Assembly: GCA_947176065.1 (NCBI GenBank)
Contig: CAMWPB010000011.1
Coordinates: 1 to 64,000 of the forward strand
Length of the DNA: 64,000 nucleotides
Source: an uncultured Lachnospiraceae bacterium
GTDB lineage: Bacteria; Bacillota; Clostridia; Lachnospirales; Lachnospiraceae
Direction of reading: 5' to 3'
The stretch's first letter is position 1, and every line of letters begins with the position of its first letter. Positions 8,755-16,183 of the stretch are shown in pieces. A program made the position numbers and the translations under genes. The notes beneath the pieces were generated by a model that was not told where the DNA came from, made no database searches, and worked only from the letters and a program-made list of their open reading frames with translations.

Positions 8755-9281
8755 AACAGATCCATCAACGCTTCCAGATACAGTTCACGGTCCCACCGCT
8801 TGACGATGTCGACCTCCTCAAGCCCGCCCTTACCCTCCGACTCCTGATAGCCGGAATATCCGGCACGGATGGCCTGTGCAAAAAGATCCAGACAGGTGCC
8901 CTCCAGATAATCGAAATCTCCACGGCACACATTCTCAAACTGTTCCCGCATAAATTCCAGAAGCTCGTCGTCCGTGATCTCATCCATCATTTCATTTTTG
9001 TACTGAAAAAAGATCTCCTGCAGCCGCGCCATGCTTTCGCAGTAATTGTCCTGATAAATATAGGACGAGTCGCAGAATGCGTAAATGATCTTTGGCAGAA
9101 TACTCTGCCCAAACTCAACTCTTTTCTCATCACTCAGCACATCGACCCTCACCTCCGCAAGAAACGCCGCGTCTTCCTCTTTCAAGACAAGACCATATTT
9201 CTGCGTATACTGGTTCGTTTCAAGAACCTGCGCCGTCAGTGCCTGCTTCGCCATTTCTTCCAGCCAGTTATTCTGTTCCAT
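8751..9281 (-). CDS. Conserved protein of unknown function (DUF6323-like)
   Basis: This 176-residue acidic, helical protein has no signal peptide. Segments such as YGLVLKEEDAAFLAEVR, RVEFGQSILPKIIYAF and EITDDELLEFMREQFE resemble the DUF6323 group known mainly from Lachnospiraceae (recalled, not searched). ATG 9281 follows AAGGAG. Its stop overlaps the start of the next gene, and the pair looks like one transcription unit. Its role is unknown. The pair lies between citrate synthase and thrC, but that gives no clear functional clue. Confidence 0.78.
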   Translation of the reverse strand: MEQNNWLEEMAKQALTAQVLETNQYTQKYGLVLKEEDAAFLAEVRVDVLSDEKRVEFGQSILPKIIYAFCDSSYIYQDNYCESMARLQEIFFQYKNEMMDEITDDELLEFMREQFENVCRGDFDYLEGTCLDLFAQAIRAGYSGYQESEGKGGLEEVDIVKRWDRELYLEALMDLF

Positions 9282-9394
9282 GCGCCATCTCCTTCCCTGT
9301 CATCACCATGATCTCCGTATACTGCCTAAGTATATGGGACGACGGACAGCTTTACAAGTCTTGAAAAACAGCAAATATTGAAGTATAATAAAGA

Positions 9395-9433
9395 AGTAAG
9401 GGAAACGCTGCCATGCGCAATGTTTCCCTTACT
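9395..9433 (-). terminator. Terminator after thrC
   Basis: A 12-bp stem AGTAAGGGAAAC / GTTTCCCTTACT with a loop of about 15 bases is followed on the minus strand by TTCTTTATT. It sits about 50 bases past the thrC stop. Confidence 0.8.
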
Positions 9434-9482
9434 CTTTGTTCTTTCACCTAATCTTCTTTTTTATGTTTCAACAACTGCCCTG

Positions 9483-10982
9483 TTAAAAACCGAGAAACTG
9501 CTTCACAGCCGCCTTCATCTCCGTCCTGTCGCACACATGATCGTGCAGCACCGGCGCGGTACGGATTTCTTCAATGGCCTTCGGCACGGCCACATTGCCG
9601 ATCTTCGACAGCTCGTCAACCAGCTCGAAATCACCCATAGCGTCGTACTTCGGATCGATGGCATTCATAACGCTTCTGGTAAACTTGAAGGGGCTTGCCG
9701 TGGAAGCGATCACCGTCTTCGTCTGATCCTTCGTGTCGGCCACATATTTCTGGTAAACCGCACTTGCCACCGCCGTATGGGTATCCAGCACGTAGCCCGT
9801 ATTCTCATACATCGCTTTGATCCTGTCCGCCGTCTCCGCTTCGTCCGCAAAGTTCCCGTAGAAATCGGCAAGCTGCTCTCTCATTTCCGCTGTAATCTGA
9901 TAACTGCCCTGCTCGGACAGGCTCTTCATCATAGCGGCATTCTTCTCCGGGTCACTGCCCGCAATACGGTAAATCAGTCTCTCCAGATTGCTGGAAATCA
10001 GAATATCCATGGAAGGGGAGCTCGTCAGCTTAAACTCCCGGTTCCTGTCATAATCTCCCGTCTGGAAGAAATCATAAAGCACCTTATTTTCATTGGAGGC
10101 ACAGATCAGCTTACCTATCGGCACACCCATATTCTTCGCGTAAAAAGCCGCCAGAATGTTTCCGAAGTTCCCAGTGGGAACCACCACATTGATCTTCTCC
10201 CCGTCCTGAATCTTCTCTTCCTTCAAAAGCTGCGCGTACGCATACACATAATAAACTACCTGTGGAACCAGACGGCCGATATTGATGGAATTGGCCGAGG
10301 AAAACTGTAAGCCGTGTCCCGCCATCTCTTCTGCCAGCTCCCTATCGTTAAAAAGCGCTTTCACCCCGGTCTGGGCATCATCAAAATTGCCGTGGATACC
10401 CACCACAAAGGTATTGTCCCCCTTCTGGGTCACCATCTGCTTCTCCTGAATCGGACTGACACCGTTCTTCGGATAAAACACGATAATCTTCGTGCCCGCA
10501 ACATTCGCAAACCCTGCCAGAGCCGCCTTGCCCGTGTCGCCGGAAGTCGCCGTCAGGATCACGATCTCGTTCTCCACATGGTTCTTCTTCGCGGAAGTAG
10601 TCATCAGATGGGGCAGAATCGACAGCGCCATATCCTTAAATGCGATAGTCGCCCCGTGAAACAGCTCCAGATAATAAGCGCCCTCCGCTTCCACAAGAGG
10701 CGCGATTACCTCCGTGTCAAACTTGGCGTCGTAAGCCCGCGCAATACAGGTCTTAAGCTCTTCCTCCGTAAAATCCGTAAGAAACAGCTTCATCACCTCA
10801 TAGGCCGTCTCCTGATAGCTTTTTTCCGCAAGCTCTCTCATGGTGCAGGAAAGCGCCGGGATGTGATCCGGCACGAACAATCCTCCGTCCTCCGACAAAC
10901 CCTTTAAAATGGCGCAGGAGGCCGTAATCTTTTCCCTGCCGTCTCTGGTGCTGCTGTATAATACTTCCATTCTTTTTTCCAT
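9483..10982 (-). CDS. thrC: Threonine synthase
   Basis: This 499-residue PLP enzyme converts O-phosphohomoserine to threonine. The N-terminal motif LYSSTRDGREKIT and the PLP lysine in HGATIAFKDMALSIL are typical, as are TATSGDTGKAALAGFA and VPTGNFGNILAAFYA (phosphate-binding loops). Length fits the long (about 490-residue) subgroup. Two starts are possible: ATG 10982 and ATG 10970. The second gives the usual MEVLYSS start, but its spacing from AGAAAGG is long. It is monocistronic. Inverted repeats upstream suggest regulation; no T-box leader is visible. Confidence 0.95.
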   Translation of the reverse strand: MEKRMEVLYSSTRDGREKITASCAILKGLSEDGGLFVPDHIPALSCTMRELAEKSYQETAYEVMKLFLTDFTEEELKTCIARAYDAKFDTEVIAPLVEAEGAYYLELFHGATIAFKDMALSILPHLMTTSAKKNHVENEIVILTATSGDTGKAALAGFANVAGTKIIVFYPKNGVSPIQEKQMVTQKGDNTFVVGIHGNFDDAQTGVKALFNDRELAEEMAGHGLQFSSANSINIGRLVPQVVYYVYAYAQLLKEEKIQDGEKINVVVPTGNFGNILAAFYAKNMGVPIGKLICASNENKVLYDFFQTGDYDRNREFKLTSSPSMDILISSNLERLIYRIAGSDPEKNAAMMKSLSEQGSYQITAEMREQLADFYGNFADEAETADRIKAMYENTGYVLDTHTAVASAVYQKYVADTKDQTKTVIASTASPFKFTRSVMNAIDPKYDAMGDFELVDELSKIGNVAVPKAIEEIRTAPVLHDHVCDRTEMKAAVKQFLGF

Positions 10983-11019
10983 ACCTTTCTTCTGTGTAAA
11001 GTACCGTGCGCCTCCTCAC

Positions 11020-11034
11020 GGAATTTTAAATTCC
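11020..11034. promoter_or_regulatory. Short palindrome upstream of thrC
   Basis: GGAATTT-T-AAATTCC is a perfect odd palindrome in the thrC leader, downstream of the candidate promoter. It could be an operator or a chance AT-rich palindrome. Confidence 0.3.
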
Positions 11035-11065
11035 AAAGACAAGCGCGCTTACCCGGCTTATTGCC

Positions 11066-11093
11066 AACTTGAATGTTATCACACTTTCAAGTT
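11066..11093 (-). promoter_or_regulatory. Operator-like inverted repeat at the thrC promoter
   Basis: Perfect 8-bp arms AACTTGAA and TTCAAGTT flank GTGTGATAAC, which contains a plausible -10 box for thrC on the minus strand. The arrangement fits a repressor site covering the promoter. The -35 box is weak. Confidence 0.5.
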
Positions 11094-11107
11094 CTGCGCA
11101 ACAATCC

Positions 11108-11728
11108 TTACTGGAAGAATTCATGGTGTCCGTAGGAAAAAAGTCTGGTAAGTTTTCTGTCAAACCACTTCAGCCTGTCGGAATCGGCCTTTTCGCGGGC
11201 GCAGAAATACAACGCTCCCCGGGAAATATCTTCTCCGTACAGGGCGCGCTCCACCGCCTCCACCGTATCATCGCTGACACGGACATTCTGATATCTGCCG
11301 TCCACGGTGGGCGAAAACTGGGCAATTCCCTGTTCCTTCTGCATGACCACCTCCAGAACCGTATCCGGGAACAGCTCGTTATTCACTCTGTTTAAGACCA
11401 CATTGGCCACCAGCAGCTTGCCATCCTGATCCTCTCCGCCTGCCTCCGCTTCCACAATCCGAAGAAGCGCATCATAGTCCTTGTCCGACAACTGATACTT
11501 CTTCGTCTGTTCCAATACCTCGTAATCTACCACTCTCTGTCCGGAAGATACGCTTTCCAGCATCTCTACAAAGCTCTGTTTATCTTCCTCCATCGACGTG
11601 TCCAGGTATTCCATACGGAAAGCAGGCTTGGCCGATATCCGATCAATCTTCAGCTCCCTGACGCAGAGCCATGATGATAATATGGTCATCCCCGCCAAAA
11701 AGAAGCCTGTAATATATTTCCTGTACAT
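11108..11728 (-). CDS. Cell wall hydrolase, SleB/Hydrolase_2 family
   Basis: The protein (about 206 residues) starts MYRKYITGFFLAGM, a short cytoplasmic part and one membrane anchor or signal helix. The C-terminal domain from about residue 75 (LSDKDYDALLRIVEAEAGGE, LLVANVVLNRV, FSPTVDGRYQNV) is the Hydrolase_2 domain of spore-cortex and cell-wall hydrolases such as SleB, with the catalytic Glu in EAEAG. ATG 11728 is preferred because GGAGGAAGAG lies immediately upstream; the longer frame from 11746 reads through that ribosome site. It probably trims peptidoglycan outside the membrane; a specific sporulation role is not proven. Confidence 0.88.
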   Translation of the reverse strand: MYRKYITGFFLAGMTILSSWLCVRELKIDRISAKPAFRMEYLDTSMEEDKQSFVEMLESVSSGQRVVDYEVLEQTKKYQLSDKDYDALLRIVEAEAGGEDQDGKLLVANVVLNRVNNELFPDTVLEVVMQKEQGIAQFSPTVDGRYQNVRVSDDTVEAVERALYGEDISRGALYFCAREKADSDRLKWFDRKLTRLFSYGHHEFFQ

Positions 11729-11827
11729 CTCTTCCTCCATAGTCAAAGCAGTTTACTGTTTGAAACACTGTGACTCATCTGGCTGCTATCATATTCTATG
11801 CAGAAAACAGGAAAAATATTTCTGAAT

Positions 11828-11855
11828 TTGTTTTTTTTCTCAAAAATGGTACAAT
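11828..11855 (+). promoter_or_regulatory. Putative promoter of the AP2-HNH-like gene
   Basis: TTGTTT, a 16-base spacer and TACAAT lie about 20 bases before the ribosome site AAAAGGAGG and ATG at 11878. Confidence 0.5.
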
Positions 11856-11877
11856 TACTTAAAAGGAGGAGCGACCC

Positions 11878-12675
11878 ATGAACGAGCCATTACAGGGCGT
11901 ATATACGGCCAAACGCAAGGACGGGACCATATACTTTCGCGCTTCGTTAACTTATCGCAATAAACATATCAGTCTCGGCAGCCACAGCGACATGCAAAAA
12001 GCGCATGAGATCTACCGCGTAGCCTCTGCGCTCTTAAATGATTCCTCCATCCGGCTGGACGACTATCAGGAAGATTCTCCTCTCGCCTTCGCCAAATGGG
12101 TCTGTCTGATTAATTTCCGGGACAACGGGCTTTATTTTTCCTCGCCCATTTATATCCGTCCACGTTTTTTTTACTATTATTTTTCTCCCACCGAATTTTT
12201 TATTTTCGACAAGGATGACCTGTTCTATTATTCCTCCCGCAGAATTTCCAGACGCGGCGGCCATTATTTCGTGGCCGACTATGGCATGCAGATCAATATT
12301 ATGAGCCGCTACGGCATCAAAAATTATGCCGTGGAAGGCCGGGACTACCGTTTCATCAACGGCAACCGCAATGATCTGCGCTATGAAAATATCGAAATCC
12401 TCAACCGCTTTCACGGTGTAAGCGCCGTACAGGAAAAAGGCCGCACCAGATATCTTGTAAAAATTCATGTAAAGGGCTATGTCAGGGTAGGCATCTATGA
12501 CACGGAAACGGAAGCCGCCATCGCCTACAACAAAGCCATCGACCTGTTAAAAAAAGCCGGTGTAGACAAGGCATACACCCCCAATTACATGGAAGGAATA
12601 TCCCCCGATATCTACGCCGGCTTATATCATTCCATCCAGGTTTCTCCCCGCCTTATAGACTACCGCTCCGAGTAG
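11878..12675 (+). CDS. AP2-HNH-AP2-like DNA-binding protein
   Basis: This 265-residue protein appears tripartite. Residues 6-50 (GVYTAKRKDGTIYFRASLTY ... GSHSDMQKAHEIY) and residues about 180-225 (GVSAVQEKGRTRYLVKIHVK ... YDTETEAAIAYNKA) both look like AP2 domains. Between them, around residues 135-180, is RFINGNRNDLRYENIEILNR, which matches the tail of HNH homing endonucleases (HxNGxxxDNRxENL). The usual catalytic His is not obvious. This suggests a free-standing homing endonuclease relative, possibly converted to a regulator. A good ribosome site (AAAAGGAGGAG) and its own promoter are present. Its 3' end overlaps the convergent GH25-like gene by 16 bases. Confidence 0.7.
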   Translation: MNEPLQGVYTAKRKDGTIYFRASLTYRNKHISLGSHSDMQKAHEIYRVASALLNDSSIRLDDYQEDSPLAFAKWVCLINFRDNGLYFSSPIYIRPRFFYYYFSPTEFFIFDKDDLFYYSSRRISRRGGHYFVADYGMQINIMSRYGIKNYAVEGRDYRFINGNRNDLRYENIEILNRFHGVSAVQEKGRTRYLVKIHVKGYVRVGIYDTETEAAIAYNKAIDLLKKAGVDKAYTPNYMEGISPDIYAGLYHSIQVSPRLIDYRSE

Positions 12676-13823
12676 CTGACAAAGCAGATATTTAAATCCG
12701 CGCTGCCGTCTATACCGTTTAACACGCCGTCCGTGTTGTACTGCCACATGGCATAACGGTAAGGATAATCAGGAATCTCCTCTTCCTGGGAAAGCCACAC
12801 ATCATAATCCTGCAGCTTTGTCAGATCCACTTCTTTCAACAGCCACTCCTTATCCCCGTAAACCATAGGCACATAACCGGCCGCCCTGACCGCGTCCAGA
12901 AAACTTACCGTGACCGCCGTCTTATCCTCTCGGCTAAGTCCCTCGATTCTCGACTTGTCATTGGCGACAAATCCCATATTAAAGGCAATCGGGTATTTCA
13001 CATGGGCCCTGTAAGGCTCCAGATTCTGTACTACAAAATTTGCCTCCTGAACGGCCTCGTCCTGAGAGACAGCCTGCGAATAAAAATAAATACCCACATC
13101 AAGCTGGGCTTCAATCGCCCCCTCGATATTCTCCTTGAAATTCTCATCCAGAGTAATCTGCCCCGTACTGTAGCCCCGGCTTCCAAGACGGATCATCACA
13201 TAATCCACCCCAGCCGCCTTAAGGCTCGGAAAGTAAACCTTCCCCGTATGCTTGGAAATATCCACGCCCACATAGGAGGTTTCTCTGCCGTTTTCCATAT
13301 ACCGCTTCAGTCCGGCCTTATCCTCCATCTTGGTAAAATCAAAAGTATTTTTTGTCAGATAGGGACTTATTAACACCCACTCCTCGGAGCCGTCCCGGTT
13401 CGTAACCAGCGTATGCTTTCCGTCTGTAGCAGGGTCGTTCTGGAGTTCTTCCTCCTTCTGCCTTTCGCTCTCCTTCTCACGCTCCGCCTTCTCCGTGTAA
13501 GGATTTTTAGACACCGCATTACCCGCTTCGCTGTCTATGGGAGTCTCCTCCTCTTTCGGATACATATCCCAGAAATCCAGATCCTCCGCACGAAGCTTTG
13601 GCGCCGCCTCTTCCTCCTGAGCCGCCGCAAGCTCCTCCTGTTTCACCGCTTCCTCCTTCTGCTCCTGTACCTCCTTTAGATATTCGCTGCCCCCGCGCTT
13701 GCTGTCGTTGCCTTTGAATACGGCAAACAGAACAATCAGGACAAAGGCGGATACACCGATCACCATATAAATCAGGGAAGGACCTACGCCGCCCCCCGCT
13801 TCCTCTTCTCCCGGTAACTTCAT
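12660..13823 (-). CDS. Membrane-anchored GH25-like protein with altered active site
   Basis: From ATG 13823 the product is 387 residues: a short cytoplasmic part, a membrane helix (about residues 18-37), a Glu/Lys-rich linker, and a C-terminal GH25 (muramidase) domain from about residue 180 (GVDISKHTGKVYFPSLKAAG). GH25 enzymes use a DxE pair after a PxxxD strand. Here the equivalent strand reads YPIAFNMGF, so Asp is Asn282 and Glu is Gly284, while the following VANDKSRIEGLS region is well kept. Hydrolysis is therefore unlikely; a glycan-binding or scaffolding role is inferred. An upstream in-frame extension to 13940 runs through a palindromic repeat and is judged non-coding. Confidence 0.85.
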   Translation of the reverse strand: MKLPGEEEAGGGVGPSLIYMVIGVSAFVLIVLFAVFKGNDSKRGGSEYLKEVQEQKEEAVKQEELAAAQEEEAAPKLRAEDLDFWDMYPKEEETPIDSEAGNAVSKNPYTEKAEREKESERQKEEELQNDPATDGKHTLVTNRDGSEEWVLISPYLTKNTFDFTKMEDKAGLKRYMENGRETSYVGVDISKHTGKVYFPSLKAAGVDYVMIRLGSRGYSTGQITLDENFKENIEGAIEAQLDVGIYFYSQAVSQDEAVQEANFVVQNLEPYRAHVKYPIAFNMGFVANDKSRIEGLSREDKTAVTVSFLDAVRAAGYVPMVYGDKEWLLKEVDLTKLQDYDVWLSQEEEIPDYPYRYAMWQYNTDGVLNGIDGSADLNICFVSYSER

Positions 13824-13852
13824 ATCGCAGTCATTCCTTTCTAAACTATTAT

Positions 13853-13940
13853 GGAGAATGCTGCCGGTCACGCATTCTCCCATGTGAATTTCCGCACCTC
13901 TAATACAGCTTTGCTTAAGTTTGTTAGAAGTACTTCTCAC
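13853..13940. repeat. Degenerate copy of the two-hairpin intergenic element
   Basis: GGAGAATGC / GCATTCTCC (13853-13880) forms the first hairpin. A second, weaker inverted repeat follows, bounded by GTGA and TCAC and containing AATACAGCTTTGCTT and AGAAGTACTTCTCAC. Compare 42174-42266 and 62946-63038. Confidence 0.6.
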
Positions 13941-14049
13941 ATTGTTTTACTGTATTTTCATCCGAAGATATGATACCATGATATCTGAGAAATGGCAACT
14001 TTACAGCATAAATTGGTATCCAGTGATTACTGTCAGAAAGGTTCCGGCC

Positions 14050-14883
14050 ATGAAAGATTCCACTCGCGAAAGTCTCAGCTATTGGGGCTTGTACATGAAA
14101 ATGCTAAAAGTCAAAAAGGAAATCAAACCGCAGTCTGTATCCTACGGGAACGACAGACAGCAGTATTTCTTATACTATGAACCGAATAACAGAACGAGCG
14201 ATAAAGTGATTGTCTGGGTGCATGGCGGCGGATGGAATGCCGGATCACCGAAATTGTTTGATTTTGTCGGACAATGTGTTGCCGGAAACGGCTGCCGCTT
14301 CCTCTCTCTTGGGTACAGGCTTTCACCCAAAAACAAATACCCCTGTCAGATCGAAGATGTATGCGACGGCTATAAAGCGGCCATCGCCTTTTTGAATAAA
14401 AAGGGAATTGACACTTCAAAAATCGTGATGTCCGGCTCCTCTGCCGGCGCACATTTATCCGCCATTCTCTGCTACAGCAACAAAATACAGGAACAGTATG
14501 ACGTTGACATTTCCCATGTGATCGGATTCATCGGTGTCGGCGGCCCTTACAGCTTTTCCGGTAAGCAGTCCCTGTCCGTACGCCTTCTTCTGGATCAGTT
14601 GTTTGCAAAAGGCTACGACCGGACACAGGGTGAACCATGTGCTCTCATGACAAAAAGCGCCATTCCCATGCTGCTGATTCAAAGTAAACATGACGGATTG
14701 ATCGCCTATTCCTGTGCAGAGGACTTTTATCACAAAGCGCATGCACTTGGAAATCCGTGCGAGCTCTATTCTGTGGTGGACAAAAAGAACACGCATTCAT
14801 GGTATACGGCGGGTATGTTTTTGGAAACACGGGAAACAAATCAGGGGCTGGATAAGTTTTTTACGTGGATTGAAAAGATATGA
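14050..14883 (+). CDS. Alpha/beta hydrolase (esterase/lipase-like)
   Basis: Using ATG 14050 (GAAAGG at 14036-14041 is well spaced) the protein is 277 residues. It has the HGGGW oxyanion motif, the nucleophile elbow GSSAGAH, an Asp in QSKHDGLIAY and a His in NTHSWY, the complete triad of the COG0657 esterase/acetylhydrolase group. There is no signal peptide, so it is cytosolic. In-frame ATGs at 13921 and 13978 lie upstream but overlap a repeat or lack a ribosome site. The substrate is unknown; short-chain acyl esters of sugars or small metabolites are plausible. Confidence 0.88.
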   Translation: MKDSTRESLSYWGLYMKMLKVKKEIKPQSVSYGNDRQQYFLYYEPNNRTSDKVIVWVHGGGWNAGSPKLFDFVGQCVAGNGCRFLSLGYRLSPKNKYPCQIEDVCDGYKAAIAFLNKKGIDTSKIVMSGSSAGAHLSAILCYSNKIQEQYDVDISHVIGFIGVGGPYSFSGKQSLSVRLLLDQLFAKGYDRTQGEPCALMTKSAIPMLLIQSKHDGLIAYSCAEDFYHKAHALGNPCELYSVVDKKNTHSWYTAGMFLETRETNQGLDKFFTWIEKI

Positions 14884-14896
14884 CAAATTGGGAATA

Positions 14897-15094
14897 GATA
14901 CTTGCAAAACTCTTTTATGGTTATTGAAATTGCGCAAATGGCATAACCAACGCAGACACGCTTGCGCTCCATTCCAAACGCAACAGCACTAAGCTCGAAA
15001 AAACCTCGCTAAGTACTGGCGTTTTACAAGGGTCTGCTTATAGTTATGCCATTCACGCAATGATTGTAACATTGAGATGAGTTTTGCAAGTATC
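14897..15094. repeat. 198-bp nested palindrome between esterase and apbE
   Basis: Outer perfect 16-bp arms GATACTTGCAAAACTC (14897-14912) and GAGTTTTGCAAGTATC (15079-15094) enclose matching inner arms: ATGGCATAAC (14938-14947) / GTTATGCCAT (15043-15052), and GCAGAC / GTCTGC. At the centre ACTAAGCTCGAAAA and CCTCGCTAAGT pair. This could fold into one long hairpin as RNA or a cruciform, and may be a MITE-like element. The 247-bp gap holds no coding sequence. Confidence 0.8.
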
Positions 15095-15130
15095 CTCTAA
15101 ATTTCAACTTATGACAGGAAAACAAATCAT

Positions 15131-16183
15131 ATGAAATCATGTTACAAAGTAAATCAAAAAACGCCCATATTACACCACATTGCCTCCCTAATCCTATTTT
15201 TTGCTTTAACACCGTCCTTGCTGATTGGATGCACCCGGAACACGGAACCCATCTCCCGGACAGGCTTTTACTTCGACACGGTGATTCAAATCACTCTGTA
15301 CGACACGGAGGATGAGGCGGTTCTGGACGGCTGCTTTGCACTGGCGGAAAAATATGAAAATCTTTTCAGCGCCACAAAGGAAGGTTCTGATGTGTGGAAT
15401 ATCAACCATGGAAACGGTGAAACCGTCACGGTATCAGAGGAAACAGTTACCCTTCTTATGACGGCAGTGGACTGCGCCAATACGACAGAAGGCCGTATCG
15501 ATCCCACCATCCGCCCGGTAAGTGAACTGTGGAATTTTGGTTCCGACAACGAAGCGCAGGTGCCGGAAGAAGCCGGCATCAGGGAGGCGCTCTCCCATGT
15601 TTCCTACGATACCATCCGCTTTGGCGTCGCTTCCTCAGCGGAAACGGGCGATCCCGTCTACCGCACCGTCACCCTGACTGATCCCGAAGCTGCCATCGAT
15701 CTGGGTTTCATTGCCAAAGGTTATATCGCGGACAAAATGAAGGAATATCTGCTCTCACAGAATGTTCACAGCGCCTGTATCAGTCTGGGCGGCAACGTGC
15801 TGGCTGTCGGTGAAAAACCTGACGGCTCTCCTTTCCGCATCGGCATTCAGGAGCCATTCGCCGAGACAGGAAAGTCTCTGGCCACCATAGAGATCAAAGA
15901 CGTTTCGGTCGTGACCTCCGGTATCTACGAGCGCTGTTTCTATGATGAGGACGGCGTGCTTTACCACCACGTTCTCGACACCGCCACGGGTTATCCTGTG
16001 GACAATGAGCTGGCCGGCGTGACCATTATATGTCCATCCTCCATGAAAGCGGACGCCCTCTCCACATCATGCCTCTGTCTTGGGCTGGAGGAAGGACGCA
16101 GCTTCCTTGACGCGGAGAAGGATGTGGCCTATCTGCTGATCGCGAAGGACGGGACGCAGTACGCTTCCCAGAATTTCCCTTAA
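15131..16183 (+). CDS. apbE: FAD:protein FMN transferase (ApbE family lipoprotein)
   Basis: This 350-residue protein has a lipoprotein signal (hydrophobic segment, lipobox LLIGC at about residue 34), placing it on the outer face of the membrane. The ApbE core follows: FDTVIQITLYD, EGRIDPTIRPVSELW, AIDLGFIAKGYIADK, SLGGNVLAVGEKP and VVTSGIYERCF, ending with HHVLDTATGYPVDNEL. Such enzymes use FAD to attach FMN by a phosphoester bond to Thr/Ser of RnfG and RnfD, both encoded at 34-36 kb with intact motifs. It is a single gene after a long palindrome. Confidence 0.95.
   Translation: MKSCYKVNQKTPILHHIASLILFFALTPSLLIGCTRNTEPISRTGFYFDTVIQITLYDTEDEAVLDGCFALAEKYENLFSATKEGSDVWNINHGNGETVTVSEETVTLLMTAVDCANTTEGRIDPTIRPVSELWNFGSDNEAQVPEEAGIREALSHVSYDTIRFGVASSAETGDPVYRTVTLTDPEAAIDLGFIAKGYIADKMKEYLLSQNVHSACISLGGNVLAVGEKPDGSPFRIGIQEPFAETGKSLATIEIKDVSVVTSGIYERCFYDEDGVLYHHVLDTATGYPVDNELAGVTIICPSSMKADALSTSCLCLGLEEGRSFLDAEKDVAYLLIAKDGTQYASQNFP

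Noticed and set aside
9378..10310. 310-residue plus-strand reading frame over thrC
   Set aside because: Antisense to thrC; no ribosome site, and its composition (His/Arg/Leu-rich) is that of a shadow frame.
13824..13940. N-terminal extension of the GH25-like protein to 13940
   Set aside because: The extension is encoded by a palindromic intergenic repeat; ATG 13823 gives the expected short cytoplasmic tail before the membrane helix.
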